Positions 29,205 through 38,514 are shown, numbered from the stretch's first letter. The stretch: DNA of 64,000 nucleotides from Cyanobium sp. M30B3 (GCA_018399015.1 CP073761.1:1922001-1986000), one strand, 5' to 3'. Notes: generated from the letters alone by a model not told the origin. Made by a program: numbers and translations.

Positions 29205-30014
29205 GTGCCAGTCCGGGTGGGTTCGGCTGCGCGCTCCCTGCCTGGCGGTTCCCTGCCGCGAACCGGGCCGGCCATCACCGGCACGGTGGTGGACAGCCTG
29301 GCCGGTGAGCCGGAGCGCGATGGCGCCAGCTGTGTGATCACCACCGACAGTGAGGGGGCGCGGCTGACGCGGCTCAACAGCCACGTGGAGTCGATCGAGC
29401 TGCGCACCTACGTGTTCCTCGACTCCCTGCAACCCCAGCTCGCCGCCTACATGGGCACGGTGAGCCAGGGCTTCCTGCCGATCCCCGGCGATGCCTGCCT
29501 GTGGCTGGAGGTGTCGCCCGGCATGGCGGTGCACCGGGTCACCGACATCGCCCTCAAGGCCAGCACCGTGCGCCTGGGCCAGATGATCGTGGAGCGGGCC
29601 TTCGGCTCCCTGGCGCTCTATCACCGCGACCAGAGCAATGTGCTCCACTCCGGCGATGTGGTGCTCGAGGCGATCGGCAACCGCAAGGAACAGCGCAGTC
29701 CGGCCGATGTGACCTGGACCGAGATCATCCGCGCCATCACCCCCGACCACGCGGTGCTGATCAACCGCCAGAACCGCCGCGGCTCGATGATCCAGGCGGG
29801 CATGAGCATGTTCATCCTGGAGACGGAACCGGCCGGCTATGTGTTGATCGCCGCCAACGAGGCCGAGAAGGCCAGCAACATCACCGTGGTGGATGTGAAG
29901 GCCGTGGGGGCCTTCGGCCGCCTCACCCTGGCCGGTCGGGAGGGGGATGTGGAGGAGGCCGCCGCCGCGGCGATGCGGGCCATCCACCACATCAACGCCA
30001 CCGCGGGCGCCTGA
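29205..30014 (+). CDS. csoS1D: Carboxysome shell protein CsoS1D (tandem BMC trimer)
   Basis: A 269-residue protein with two fused bacterial-microcompartment domains that form trimers and stacked hexamer-like pores with a gated opening. Family signatures are [39 protein letters not shown] and [16 protein letters not shown]. The GTG at 29205 has AGAGG 8-9 bases upstream and is preferred over a TTG at 29169. As in Prochlorococcus and marine Synechococcus it sits upstream of csoS1, separated by the opposing rdgB gene. Confidence 0.93.
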   Translation: MPVRVGSAARSLPGGSLPRTGPAITGTVVDSLAGEPERDGASCVITTDSEGARLTRLNSHVESIELRTYVFLDSLQPQLAAYMGTVSQGFLPIPGDACLWLEVSPGMAVHRVTDIALKASTVRLGQMIVERAFGSLALYHRDQSNVLHSGDVVLEAIGNRKEQRSPADVTWTEIIRAITPDHAVLINRQNRRGSMIQAGMSMFILETEPAGYVLIAANEAEKASNITVVDVKAVGAFGRLTLAGREGDVEEAAAAAMRAIHHINATAGA

Positions 30015-30041
30015 AGCGGAGGGCCCGGGCCCTGCGTCCGC

Positions 30042-30623
30042 CTAGTGGGTGATGCCAAGCAGGGCACGGAAACCGGGCGCCAGCTCCCGGGCTGCCTTGG
30101 CGCGGCTGCCGAGCCGCTGGCGCAGGTGATCGCCCATGCGGGCGTAGCTGCAGCCCGCCTCGCGCACATGGAAGATCGGGTCATAGCCCGCCCCGCTGCC
30201 CTCCGGGGCCGTGAGGATCACCCCCTGGCACACCCCCTGCGACTCCAGCCGGGTGCGGCCGCTGGGGTCGGCCAGGGCCATGGCGCTCACGAAGCGGGCA
30301 CTGCGGTAGGGCGTGTCGCCCATCTCCCGCAGCAGGCGGGCGATGCGCTCCGGATCGCTCGCCGCGTAGCGGGCGGAATAGATCCCCGGGGCCCCTGCCA
30401 GGGCATCCACCTCCAGGCCGGAATCATCGGCCAGGGCCCAGTGGCCCGTGAGGTTGGCCACCTCCTCCGCCTTCAGGCGAGCATTTTCGCCATAGCTGTT
30501 GCCCGTCTCCTCGATCTCCAGGCCCTCAGGCTGCTGGCGCACCTCGAGGTCCACGGCGGCCAGCATGGCGCCGATCTCGGCCACCTTGTGGCGGTTGCCG
30601 CTGGCGATCACCAGAACTGGCAC
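30042..30623 (-). CDS. rdgB: dITP/XTP pyrophosphatase (HAM1/RdgB)
   Basis: Hydrolyses non-canonical purine nucleoside triphosphates such as dITP and XTP to monophosphates. The 193-residue protein starts at GTG 30623 (VPVLVIASGNRHKVAEI), then ENARLKAEEVA, LADDSGLEVDALAGAPGIYSAR (split, residues about 64-85) and a C-terminal GYDPIF motif. It interrupts the carboxysome locus on the opposite strand, an arrangement shared with other alpha-cyanobacteria. Confidence 0.92.
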   Translation of the reverse strand: MPVLVIASGNRHKVAEIGAMLAAVDLEVRQQPEGLEIEETGNSYGENARLKAEEVANLTGHWALADDSGLEVDALAGAPGIYSARYAASDPERIARLLREMGDTPYRSARFVSAMALADPSGRTRLESQGVCQGVILTAPEGSGAGYDPIFHVREAGCSYARMGDHLRQRLGSRAKAARELAPGFRALLGITH

Positions 30624-30692
30624 GGTTCCATCCCGAGTTGGGGCATTGTGTCGCAGGGCCCTGACCAAGCATTGCCTAACGAATTGTGTTGC

Positions 30693-30702
30693 GCTGATCA
30701 GC
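30693..30702. promoter_or_regulatory. Palindrome in the csoS1-rdgB divergent region
   Basis: GCTGATCAGC is a perfect 10-bp palindrome within GCGCTGATCAGCTGCGC, in the AT-richer part of the gap between divergent rdgB and csoS1. It is a candidate operator for the carboxysome operon. It does not obviously match the CbbR T-N11-A pattern, so the regulator is unknown. Confidence 0.3.
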
Positions 30703-30822
30703 TGCGCTTATCTGTTTTTGAGAAAACGGTGATGGTGCCGACAGTCCAAATGGCTTGACGGGGGGGCGCACGGCGCAAGAAGGTGACACGCGAACCCCAC
30801 CCCCCTCCATCAGGAGCAGGAC

Positions 30823-31137
30823 ATGGCTAACGAAACCATGGGCATCGCCCTCGGCATGATCGAGACCCGCGGTCTGGTGCCGGCCATTGAAGCGGCCGAC
30901 GCCATGACCAAGGCCGCCGAGGTGCGCCTGATCGCTCGCGAGTTCGTCGGCGGCGGCTACGTCACCGTGATGGTGCGTGGCGAGACCGGCGCTGTGAACG
31001 CCGCGGTGCGCGCTGGTGCCGATGCCTGCGAGCGCGTGGGCGACGGCCTGGTGGCTGCCCACATCATTGCTCGCCCCCACCGCGAAGTGGAGCCTGCCCT
31101 GGGTGGTAGCGCCGGTTTCGTCGGTTCCAAGGACTGA
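30823..31137 (+). CDS. csoS1: Major carboxysome shell protein CsoS1 (BMC hexamer)
   Basis: A 104-residue single-BMC-domain protein that forms the hexameric tiles of the alpha-carboxysome shell. Signatures are GIALGMIETRGLVPAIEAAD, FVGGGYVTVMVRGETGAV and VGDGLVAAHIIARPH. AGGAG lies seven bases upstream of the ATG. It is the first gene of the main operon. A near-identical BMC domain recurs at 38224-38502. Confidence 0.96.
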   Translation: MANETMGIALGMIETRGLVPAIEAADAMTKAAEVRLIAREFVGGGYVTVMVRGETGAVNAAVRAGADACERVGDGLVAAHIIARPHREVEPALGGSAGFVGSKD

Positions 31138-31145
31138 GACGCCTG

Positions 31146-31158
31146 ACGCCTGAGGCGT
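31146..31158 (+). promoter_or_regulatory. Short hairpin between csoS1 and cbbL
   Basis: ACGCC-TGA-GGCGT forms a 5-bp stem with a 3-nt loop nine bases after the csoS1 stop. It is weak on its own, but together with stronger hairpins after cbbL and cbbS it fits mRNA processing or protection at gene boundaries. Confidence 0.3.
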
Positions 31159-31214
31159 GAAGCCAGGGCGATCGGCGCCATTCCCCCCTTTCCCGACCCA
31201 ACCGGAGAATCTCC

Positions 31215-32627
31215 ATGAGCAAGAAGTACGACGCCGGGGTCAAGGAGTACCGCGACACGTATTGGACTCCTGATTACGTCCCCCTCGACACCGACCTGCT
31301 GGCCTGCTTCAAGTGCACCGGCCAGGAGGGTGTGCCCAAGGAAGAAGTCGCCGCTGCCGTGGCAGCTGAATCCTCCACCGGCACCTGGTCCACCGTGTGG
31401 TCCGAGCTCCTCACCGACCTCGACTTCTACAAGGGCCGCTGCTACCGCATCGAAGACGTTCCTGGCGACAAGGAATCCTTCTATGCCTTCATCGCCTACC
31501 CCCTCGACCTGTTCGAGGAGGGCTCCATCACCAACGTGCTGACCTCCCTGGTCGGCAACGTGTTCGGTTTCAAGGCCCTGCGCCACCTGCGCCTGGAAGA
31601 CATCCGCTTCCCGATGGCCTTCATCAAGACCTGCATGGGCCCGCCGAACGGCATCGTCGTTGAGCGCGACCGGATGAACAAGTACGGCCGCCCTCTCCTG
31701 GGTTGCACCATCAAGCCGAAGCTCGGCCTGAGCGGTAAGAACTACGGCCGGGTGGTGTATGAGTGCCTGCGCGGTGGTCTCGACTTCACCAAGGACGACG
31801 AGAACATCAACTCCCAGCCCTTCCAGCGCTGGCAGAACCGCTTCGAGTTCGTGGCTGAAGCGGTCAAGCTGGCCGAACAGGAAACCGGCGAGAAGAAGGG
31901 GCACTACCTCAACTGCACCGCCGCCACTCCCGAGGAGATGTACGAGCGGGCCGAGTTCGCCAAGGAACTCGGGCAGCCGATCATCATGCACGACTACATC
32001 ACCGGTGGCTTCACGGCCAACACCGGTCTGGCGAAGTGGTGCCGCAAGAACGGCATGCTGCTGCACATCCACCGCGCCATGCACGCGGTGATCGACCGTC
32101 ACCCCAAGCACGGCATCCACTTCCGGGTGCTGGCCAAGTGCCTGCGCCTCTCCGGTGGTGACCAGCTCCACACCGGCACCGTGGTGGGCAAGCTCGAGGG
32201 CGACCGCCAGTCGACCCTGGGCTACATCGACCAGCTGCGCGAGTCCTTCGTGCCGGAAGACCGCAGCCGCGGCAACTTCTTCGACCAGGACTGGGGTTCC
32301 ATGGGCGGCGTGTTCGCCGTGGCCTCCGGCGGTATCCACGTGTGGCACATGCCGGCCCTGGTGAGCATCTTCGGCGACGACTCCGTGCTCCAGTTCGGTG
32401 GTGGTACCCACGGTCACCCCTGGGGTTCGGCTGCCGGTGCTGCCGCCAACCGCGTGGCCCTCGAGGCCTGCGTCAAGGCCCGCAACGCCGGTCGCGAGAT
32501 CGAGCGTGAAGGTCGCGACATCCTTCTGGAGGCTGCCAAGCACAGCCCCGAGCTGGCGATCGCCCTCGAGACCTGGAAGGAGATCAAGTTCGAGTTCGAC
32601 ACCGTCGACAAGCTCGACGTCAACTGA
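31215..32627 (+). CDS. cbbL: RuBisCO large subunit, form IA
   Basis: Fixes CO2 onto ribulose-1,5-bisphosphate. The 470-residue protein has the active-site blocks [34 protein letters not shown] (carbamylated Lys) and [13 protein letters not shown] (loop 6). Sequence style ([17 protein letters not shown]) and the cso context mark form IA, the type packed in alpha-carboxysomes. GGAGA lies upstream of the ATG. It is followed by a terminator-like hairpin and then cbbS. Confidence 0.97.
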   Translation: MSKKYDAGVKEYRDTYWTPDYVPLDTDLLACFKCTGQEGVPKEEVAAAVAAESSTGTWSTVWSELLTDLDFYKGRCYRIEDVPGDKESFYAFIAYPLDLFEEGSITNVLTSLVGNVFGFKALRHLRLEDIRFPMAFIKTCMGPPNGIVVERDRMNKYGRPLLGCTIKPKLGLSGKNYGRVVYECLRGGLDFTKDDENINSQPFQRWQNRFEFVAEAVKLAEQETGEKKGHYLNCTAATPEEMYERAEFAKELGQPIIMHDYITGGFTANTGLAKWCRKNGMLLHIHRAMHAVIDRHPKHGIHFRVLAKCLRLSGGDQLHTGTVVGKLEGDRQSTLGYIDQLRESFVPEDRSRGNFFDQDWGSMGGVFAVASGGIHVWHMPALVSIFGDDSVLQFGGGTHGHPWGSAAGAAANRVALEACVKARNAGREIEREGRDILLEAAKHSPELAIALETWKEIKFEFDTVDKLDVN

Positions 32628-32642
32628 GACGACTCAGCTGGG

Positions 32643-32675
32643 GGGAGGTTCTGATCCACGGCGATCAGATCTCCC
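32643..32675 (+). terminator. Terminator-like hairpin between cbbL and cbbS
   Basis: GGGAG-gt-TCTGATC pairs with GATCAGA-t-CTCCC around a 6-nt loop, followed by TTT. This interrupted 12-bp stem lies 16 bp after the cbbL stop and inside an operon that continues. Partial termination or 3'-end stabilisation is more likely than a full stop. Confidence 0.55.
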
Positions 32676-32724
32676 TTTCAGGAGCTGAACAGGTTCATTC
32701 ATTCCATCCATCTCAAGGATCCCC

Positions 32725-33066
32725 ATGCCCTTCAAGAGCACCGTGGGTGACTACCAAACAGTCGCCACCCTGGAGACCTTCGGCTTCCTCCCGCCGATGA
32801 CCCAGGACGAGATCTACGACCAGATCGCCTACATCATTGCCCAGGGTTGGAGCCCGCTCGTTGAGCACGTCCATCCCAGCCGTTCCATGGCCACCTATTG
32901 GTCGTTCTGGAAGCTGCCCTTCTTCGGTGAGAAGGATCTCAGCGTGATCGTGAACGAGCTCGAGGCCTGCCACCGGGCCTACCCCGACCACCACGTGCGC
33001 CTGGTGGGCTACGACGCCTACACCCAGAGCCAGGGTGCGTGCTTCGTGGTGTTCGAGGGCCGCTGA
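32725..33066 (+). CDS. cbbS: RuBisCO small subunit, form IA
   Basis: A 113-residue small subunit (YQTVATLETFGFLPPMTQDE; SRSMATYWSFWKLPFFG; CHRAYPDHHVRLVGYDAYTQ). It caps the L8S8 holoenzyme. AAGGA is just upstream of the ATG. In alpha-carboxysomes the L8S8 enzyme is held by the N-terminal repeats of CsoS2, the next gene. Confidence 0.97.
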   Translation: MPFKSTVGDYQTVATLETFGFLPPMTQDEIYDQIAYIIAQGWSPLVEHVHPSRSMATYWSFWKLPFFGEKDLSVIVNELEACHRAYPDHHVRLVGYDAYTQSQGACFVVFEGR

Positions 33067-33091
33067 ACCTCAGCCTCCGGCGCGGTTCTGC

Positions 33092-33137
33092 GATCACATG
33101 CGTGATCATCCGGGGTCCTGATCTGCATCAGGACCCC
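33092..33137 (+). promoter_or_regulatory. Two consecutive hairpins between cbbS and csoS2
   Basis: First hairpin: GATCAC-atgc-GTGATC (33092-33107). Second: GGGGTCCTGAT-ctgc-ATCAGGACCCC (33112-33137), a perfect 11-bp stem. No U-run follows. Placed just after cbbS they are well suited to hold back or stabilise transcript 3' ends, raising RuBisCO mRNA relative to the large csoS2. Confidence 0.6.
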
Positions 33138-33169
33138 CATACCAACACGATTCCATTCGACGGGCGGAC

Positions 33170-35563
33170 ATGGCCAGCACATCCAGTCGGGAAGCAGCGC
33201 TTGAGCGTCGCAAGGCCCTGACCACAGGCGGCAAGAAGGCCGCAGGTCGCTTCACCTCTGGTGCCAGCCGCGTCCGGACGGCTGAGGATGCCCGTCCGAC
33301 CCGCACCGAGGCGGCCCCAGCGCGAGCGGCGGCGGCCGACACACCGGCAACGGCCTCGCCTGCCCGTTCCACCGCAGCTGCCCCGGTTGTTTCAGGGTTC
33401 AGCAGCTCCGCCCCATCCCGCCACAGTGGTGGCCGGCGCGTGAGCAATCCCAGCCGCGATCTGGTATTGGCCCGCCGGGAAGCCCTCAGCCGCAGCGGCA
33501 AACGCGCCAGCACCAGCAAGGACCGCAGCCGCGCTGAGGTTGTTGCCGAGCGTCCTGCCGCTGGGGCGCCCCGCACGGGGGGCCAGTGCAAGTGCCAGGA
33601 GCGCAACCACGAGGCCCCGGCAGCAGCTTCCGGACGCTCAGCCACCCTGAGTCTCTCCAGCCCCTCCCGCACCAGCGGCGGTGGTGAACGCCGCACCAGC
33701 CGCAGGGCCAGTGCCCTGTACAACCCCAGCCGGGCCCTGGTGCTGGCCCGCCGTGAGGCGCTCTCCAAGCGCGGCAAGTCGGCGGCCATGCCCAGCTCGA
33801 GCACGACGGCTTCCGTCGCCCGCCAGGGCAACCCCGACCTCAGCACCCGGGAGCTGGCCCAGAAGGTGCGTGAACTCAAGAGCAAGGTGGGCAGTGCAGG
33901 CCATGCCCGCAGTGGCGGCACCCGGCCCACCGGCCCCAACCGCCACGGTGCCCTCCAGGCCATGGCCGCCGATGCCCACTGGAAGGTGGGGGTGAGCCAG
34001 ACCACCGCCGGTCAGGTGGTCACCGGAACCCAGGCCAACCGCTCGGTGAAGACCACCGGCAACGAGGCGGCCACCTGCCGGCCGATCACCGGCACCGAGT
34101 ATCTCGGCGCTGAAGTGTTCCAGACCTTCTGCCAGGCCGATGCCCCTACCCGCCAGCCCGCCAAGGTTCGGGTGACGGCCACCAGCCACGGCAACCGGGT
34201 CACCGGCAACGAGGTGGGCCGCTCCGAGAAGGTCACCGGCGATGAACCCGGCACCTGCAAGCTGGTGACCGGCACCGAGTACGTCTCCGCCAACCAGGCC
34301 AGCAGCTACTGCGGCGTGGTGCCGACCACCCCGCGCAAGGTGGGGGCCAGCCAGACCGCGGCCGGCCTGCCCGTCTCCGGCGTGATGGTGGGCCGCTCCG
34401 AGAAAGTCACCGGTGACGAGCCGGGTTCGGGCCTGCAGCTCACCGGCGACCAGTACCTAGGGGCCGAGCCGCCTGCGCCAGGTCGGGCTCCCACCAAGGT
34501 GGCCACCCTGCACACCCTGCGCGGCACCGGCATCACCGGCACCCACGTGGGCCGCAGTGGCCAGGTCACCGGAGATGAGCCGGGGTCCTGCCGGATCATC
34601 ACCGGCGATGAGTACATCGGCACCCAGCAGTACGAACAGTTCTGCGGCGCCCGACCCGCGCCTGAACCGGCCAAGGTGGGCTTCAGTGTCACCAACCGCG
34701 CCCAGGTGGTGAGTGGCACCCGCACCGGCCGCAGCGGCAGGGTCACCGGTGATGAGGCCGGCACCTGCAAGGCCGTGACCGGCACCCCCTACGCCGGGTT
34801 GGAGCAGGCCTCCGACTACTGCCCCACCCCCCAGGTGCGCAGCATCCGCGAACGCACCCCCGTGCGCGGCAGCAACCGCATGAGCGGCATCCAGCCCGGC
34901 ATCGGCGGTGTGATGACCGGCGCTGAGCGGGGCGCCTGTGAGGACGTGACCGGCACCCCGTACGTGGGGGCCGACCAGCAGATCCAGGCCTGCGGTGCCG
35001 CCGCCGTGGGTGATGCCGACTTCCCCCAGCCCCTGGAGGGCAGCAAGCCCTGGCAGCAGTTCAGCGTGCAGTCGCCCGCCCGCGTCGCCCAGCAGGCCCG
35101 GGAGCGCAGTGGTGGCGTCACCGGCACCAGCTATGAGCAGGGCAGCCGCATCACCGGACCCTTTGACATGGCCGGCGGCAAGGTCACCGGCACCGAGCAG
35201 TTCCGCTTCGATCGCCGCGGCACCCAGCTCGCCCGCGGACCCGTGCAGACAGCTCCCGTCTCCGCGGATGAGGATGCCAGGCCCGTGAGCCGCGTCACCG
35301 GCGAGGGCATCTCAGCCGGCCTGAAAATCACCGGTGACGACTGGGACCGCGGCGAGCGCGTCACCGGCACCGAGGGGGCGTCGGCCCGCCGACGCAACCC
35401 CAGCCGTCCCGGTCCGATGACGGCCATGCCCGGCTCAGCCATGCCTGCCGTGCAGCCCAAGCGCAATGCCTCGGTGCCCGAGCCCGTGAGCCGGGTCACC
35501 GGCTCCAGTGGCAACACCCAGGCCGGATCCCTGATCACCGTGTCCGGCGGAGCCCGGGGCTGA
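33170..35563 (+). CDS. csoS2: Carboxysome assembly scaffold CsoS2
   Basis: A 797-residue largely disordered protein that links RuBisCO to the shell. The N-terminal region carries basic helical repeats (SREAALERRKALTTGGKKA, SRDLVLARREALSRSGKRA, SRALVLARREALSKRGKSA), known to bind RuBisCO. From about residue 272 six middle repeats follow, built on VTGxxxGRSxKVTGDExGxC and ending in GTEY or GTPY with paired Cys; the third lacks Cys. The C-terminal region has VTGT repeats and the conserved terminal peptide (SRVTGSSGNTQAGSLITVSG), which targets the shell. I could not judge whether a programmed frameshift site exists. Confidence 0.95.
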   Translation: MASTSSREAALERRKALTTGGKKAAGRFTSGASRVRTAEDARPTRTEAAPARAAAADTPATASPARSTAAAPVVSGFSSSAPSRHSGGRRVSNPSRDLVLARREALSRSGKRASTSKDRSRAEVVAERPAAGAPRTGGQCKCQERNHEAPAAASGRSATLSLSSPSRTSGGGERRTSRRASALYNPSRALVLARREALSKRGKSAAMPSSSTTASVARQGNPDLSTRELAQKVRELKSKVGSAGHARSGGTRPTGPNRHGALQAMAADAHWKVGVSQTTAGQVVTGTQANRSVKTTGNEAATCRPITGTEYLGAEVFQTFCQADAPTRQPAKVRVTATSHGNRVTGNEVGRSEKVTGDEPGTCKLVTGTEYVSANQASSYCGVVPTTPRKVGASQTAAGLPVSGVMVGRSEKVTGDEPGSGLQLTGDQYLGAEPPAPGRAPTKVATLHTLRGTGITGTHVGRSGQVTGDEPGSCRIITGDEYIGTQQYEQFCGARPAPEPAKVGFSVTNRAQVVSGTRTGRSGRVTGDEAGTCKAVTGTPYAGLEQASDYCPTPQVRSIRERTPVRGSNRMSGIQPGIGGVMTGAERGACEDVTGTPYVGADQQIQACGAAAVGDADFPQPLEGSKPWQQFSVQSPARVAQQARERSGGVTGTSYEQGSRITGPFDMAGGKVTGTEQFRFDRRGTQLARGPVQTAPVSADEDARPVSRVTGEGISAGLKITGDDWDRGERVTGTEGASARRRNPSRPGPMTAMPGSAMPAVQPKRNASVPEPVSRVTGSSGNTQAGSLITVSGGARG

Positions 35564-35569
35564 TCCGGC

Positions 35570-37249
35570 ATGCCCCGTCGTCCGGCCTCCGCAGAGCGAC
35601 CCCAGGCGCCGACGGCCCCCCGCCGCCGCCCGGGGCTGCCCACCCCTGATCGAGCTGGTGCCCAGGCTGTCCCTGCCCAGGACAGTCCGCCAATCCTGCG
35701 CGGCACCCGTGCCCGGGCCGCGATGCAGCAGGCCCGCAGCCTCACGCCCATGGCAGCGGCCCTGCCCACCCGTCAGCCCAGGCCGCGACGCCCGGAGCTG
35801 GGCTCCAGCATGGTGGAGCGCACTCCCCGCAGGGGCCCCGCAGCCAGCCATCCGCTCACGGATGCGGCCAGCAACGCCGCCCTTGAGGCCTACAACCAGT
35901 CGGTGAAGCACCGCTTCGACCGGATCGTTCCGGTGCTCAAGCGCATCTCAGCCCTGCAGCACGATGATGATTTCGTGGAGCAGGCCCTGCGGCTCGCCCG
36001 CGAGGAGCTGGGCTACGACCTGCCCCTGCCGATCCTGGAGACGGCCTGGGTGAGTCAGCTCGACATGCGCAGCCTGTTCGCCTGGTGTGTGTTCGAGGCC
36101 TACGAGCAGACCAGCATCGAGTTCTTCAGCACCGATCCCCTGGCGGGCAGGCCCGGATCCAGCGCCGCCCAGGAGTTCGAGGGCTTCCTGCTGGCCTGCG
36201 GTTTCCACCTGCTCGATGTCACCCCCTGCGCCGATGGCAGGCTGGCCCACGCCATCGCCTATGCCCTGCGCATCCCCTACGGCTCCGTGCGCCGCCGCCC
36301 CCATGCCGGCGCCCTGTTCGATGTGGAGAACACGGTGAATCGCTGGGTGCGCACCGAGCACCAGCGCTACCGGGAGGGGGTCCCCAACCCCGCCCACGCG
36401 GACACCCGCTACCTGAAGGTGGTGATGTACCACTTCAGTTCCCTCGATCCCACCCACCAGGGCTGTGCCGCCCACGGCAGTGATGACGCGCTGGCCGCGA
36501 GCTGCGGCATGGAGCGCCTGCGCCAGTTCCAGCAGGCCGTGGAGAACAGCTTCTGCTGCGGTGCCTCGGTGGACCTGCTGCTGCTGGGGCTGGACACCGA
36601 CACCGACGCCATCCGCGTGCATGTGCCCGGCCTGGATGGCAGCACCCGTCTGGACAGCTGGCTGGATGCCCAGGATGTCTATGCCGCCACCCAGCACCTC
36701 TCCGCCGAGGAGGGCCGCCGCACGATCACGTCGATGGTGCAGGCCGCGGCGCCGTCAGCTCCCGATCCCGGTCTGGTGAAGCTGGTGAGCCGGCTGCTGG
36801 AGCACAACATCTCCCAGATCGACTACGTACGCCAGCGCCATCAGGGTCATTACGGCGAAGAGGGCCATGCCGAACGCTTCATCGGTGTGGGCATCGGCTT
36901 CAAGGAGATTCACCTGCGCAACCTCACCTACTTCGCCCACCTCGACACCCTCGAGGAAGGCGCAGCCGATCTGGATGTGGGCGTGAAGATCTTCAAGGGT
37001 CTGAATGTGTCGCGCGGTCTGCCGATTCCGGTGGTGCTGCGCTTCGATTACCACGGTCAGGTGCCGGGGGCGCGGGAGCGGGCCCTGCGCCATGCCGAAC
37101 GGGTGCTGGAAGCCATCCGCAACCGCTACAGCGAGCTCTGCCAGCAGGGCTTGCTGCACGCCCTGATCAGTCTGCGCGACCGGGATTCCCACGTGCCGGC
37201 GGAGACCGTAGCTTCGACGATCACCTTTGCAACCGAGGGAGGCCACTGA
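35570..37249 (+). CDS. csoS3: Carboxysomal carbonic anhydrase CsoSCA
   Basis: A 559-residue epsilon/beta-type carbonic anhydrase that converts bicarbonate to CO2 inside the shell. A disordered, Arg/Pro-rich N-terminus of about 90 residues (the RuBisCO-binding part in other species) precedes the helical domain. Zinc-site motifs are TPCADGRLAHA (Cys, Asp, Arg), the His-containing HQGCAAHG region and SFCCGAS. A C-terminal half lacks the metal residues, as is typical. It starts 6 bp after csoS2. Confidence 0.93.
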   Translation: MPRRPASAERPQAPTAPRRRPGLPTPDRAGAQAVPAQDSPPILRGTRARAAMQQARSLTPMAAALPTRQPRPRRPELGSSMVERTPRRGPAASHPLTDAASNAALEAYNQSVKHRFDRIVPVLKRISALQHDDDFVEQALRLAREELGYDLPLPILETAWVSQLDMRSLFAWCVFEAYEQTSIEFFSTDPLAGRPGSSAAQEFEGFLLACGFHLLDVTPCADGRLAHAIAYALRIPYGSVRRRPHAGALFDVENTVNRWVRTEHQRYREGVPNPAHADTRYLKVVMYHFSSLDPTHQGCAAHGSDDALAASCGMERLRQFQQAVENSFCCGASVDLLLLGLDTDTDAIRVHVPGLDGSTRLDSWLDAQDVYAATQHLSAEEGRRTITSMVQAAAPSAPDPGLVKLVSRLLEHNISQIDYVRQRHQGHYGEEGHAERFIGVGIGFKEIHLRNLTYFAHLDTLEEGAADLDVGVKIFKGLNVSRGLPIPVVLRFDYHGQVPGARERALRHAERVLEAIRNRYSELCQQGLLHALISLRDRDSHVPAETVASTITFATEGGH

Positions 37250-37250
37250 G

Positions 37251-37538
37251 ATGTTGATCTGCAAGGTGGTGAAGCCCCTGGTGTCCACCAACCGCATCCC
37301 CGATTTCGAGCACAAGCACCTGCAGGTGGTGCTCGATGGCAGCACCCAGAAGGTGGCCGTGGATGCCGTGGGGGCGATCCCCGGCGACTGGGTGATCTGC
37401 GTGGGCAGTTCGGCAGCCCGCGAAGCGGCCGGCAGCAAGTCGTATCCCAGTGATCTCACGATCGTGGGCATCATCGACCACTGGGATCCCGAGGCGGCCA
37501 AGGACGAGGCTGCCCGGATCGCCGCGGGGGGCCAGTGA
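37251..37538 (+). CDS. csoS4A: Carboxysome vertex protein CsoS4A (BMV pentamer)
   Basis: A 95-residue pentameric vertex protein of the CcmL/EutN fold (MLICKVVKPLVSTNRIPDFE; VGAIPGDWVICVGSSAAREA; DLTIVGIIDHWD). Pentamers close the corners of the icosahedral shell. Its ATG is one base after the csoSCA stop and its own stop overlaps csoS4B. Confidence 0.95.
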   Translation: MLICKVVKPLVSTNRIPDFEHKHLQVVLDGSTQKVAVDAVGAIPGDWVICVGSSAAREAAGSKSYPSDLTIVGIIDHWDPEAAKDEAARIAAGGQ

Positions 37539-37789
37539 TGGAAATCATGCAGGTGGTGGGATCCCTGGTGTGCACCCAGCGCGTCGGCGGGCTCGACCAC
37601 TCCAACCTGCGGGTGCTGCGCACCTCCAAGGGCAAGCTCAACGTGGCCGTCGATCCGGTCGGGGCTTCCCCCGGCAACTGGGTGTTCACCGCCAGTGGTT
37701 CGGCGGCCCGCTGGGCCTGCCCCAACCCTGACGTGTACACCGACCTGACGATCGGCGGGATCATCGATTTCTGGGAGCCCGATGGCTGA
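37538..37789 (+). CDS. csoS4B: Carboxysome vertex protein CsoS4B (BMV pentamer)
   Basis: An 83-residue paralogue of CsoS4A (MEIMQVVGSLVCTQRVGGLD; VGASPGNWVFTASGSAARWA; DLTIGGIIDFWEPDG). Start and upstream stop share one base (TGATG). A 53 bp pyrimidine-rich gap separates it from the second CsoS1-like gene. Confidence 0.95.
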   Translation: MEIMQVVGSLVCTQRVGGLDHSNLRVLRTSKGKLNVAVDPVGASPGNWVFTASGSAARWACPNPDVYTDLTIGGIIDFWEPDG

Positions 37790-37842
37790 CTGACCTCCCA
37801 GCCCGACTCAGCTCCACCGCCTCCCTCCCTTTCCTGAACGCC

Positions 37843-38514
37843 ATGGCCAGCTCCAGCACTTCCGCCGGCTCCACCCCCAGCCCCTCGCCCTCCACCCCTG
37901 CCAGCAGCGGCACCACGGCCAACGCCGCGGCGTCCAGTGCCGCCAGGCCCGTCACCGCCACGCCCGTGGCCAGCAGCGGCGCGGCCAGCAAGGCCCTGCC
38001 GGCCAGCAGCAGCGCCAGCAGCCGCAGTTCCAGCCGCAGCACCACCACCCGCCGCTCCAGTGCCGTCAGCCCCAGCCGCCGGCCGGTGGCCACGGCCACC
38101 AGCAGCCGCGGCCGCAGCAGCAGCGCCGCCAGTGGTGCCAGCGGGCGCGGCAGCGCCGGAGCTGGCCGCCGGGGCGGAGCGGTGGCCAGCTCCACCCCCA
38201 GCACCCCCGAGCGACCCAGCAGGGGCATTGCCCTCGGCATGATCGAAACCCGCGGTCTGGTGCCGGCCATCGAGGCGGCCGACGCCATGACCAAGGCCGC
38301 CGAGGTCACCATGGTGGCCCGGGAATTCGTGGGCGGCGGCTACGTGACCGTGCTGGTGCGCGGCGAGACCGGGGCCGTGAACGCGGCGGTGCGCGCCGGC
38401 GCGGATGCCTGTGAGCGGGTGGGCGACGGCCTGGTGGCGGCCCACATCATTGCCCGTCCCCACAGCGAAGTGGAGCCAGCCCTGCTGAACAGCGGCGTCA
38501 GCCGCCGTCTCTGA
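37843..38514 (+). CDS. csoS1E: CsoS1-type BMC shell protein with long disordered N-terminus (CsoS1E-like)
   Basis: A 223-residue protein. Residues 1-127 are almost only Ser, Ala, Thr, Pro, Gly and Arg, with clusters such as SSRSSSRSTTTRRSSAVSPS, and must be disordered and strongly basic. Residues 128-214 form a BMC domain that differs from CsoS1 of this locus at about six positions. The name follows the extended CsoS1E described in some picocyanobacteria; I infer identity from position and design. The tail could interact with RuBisCO, CsoS2 or nucleic acid. The next gene starts within its stop codon. Confidence 0.8.
   Translation: MASSSTSAGSTPSPSPSTPASSGTTANAAASSAARPVTATPVASSGAASKALPASSSASSRSSSRSTTTRRSSAVSPSRRPVATATSSRGRSSSAASGASGRGSAGAGRRGGAVASSTPSTPERPSRGIALGMIETRGLVPAIEAADAMTKAAEVTMVAREFVGGGYVTVLVRGETGAVNAAVRAGADACERVGDGLVAAHIIARPHSEVEPALLNSGVSRRL

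Noticed and set aside
33983-35340. Repeated DNA blocks in csoS2 considered as a CRISPR or minisatellite array
   Set aside because: The repeats are protein repeats (VTG/GDE modules of about 50 residues) with diverged DNA, fully explained by CsoS2 architecture. No CRISPR array or cas gene is in the window.
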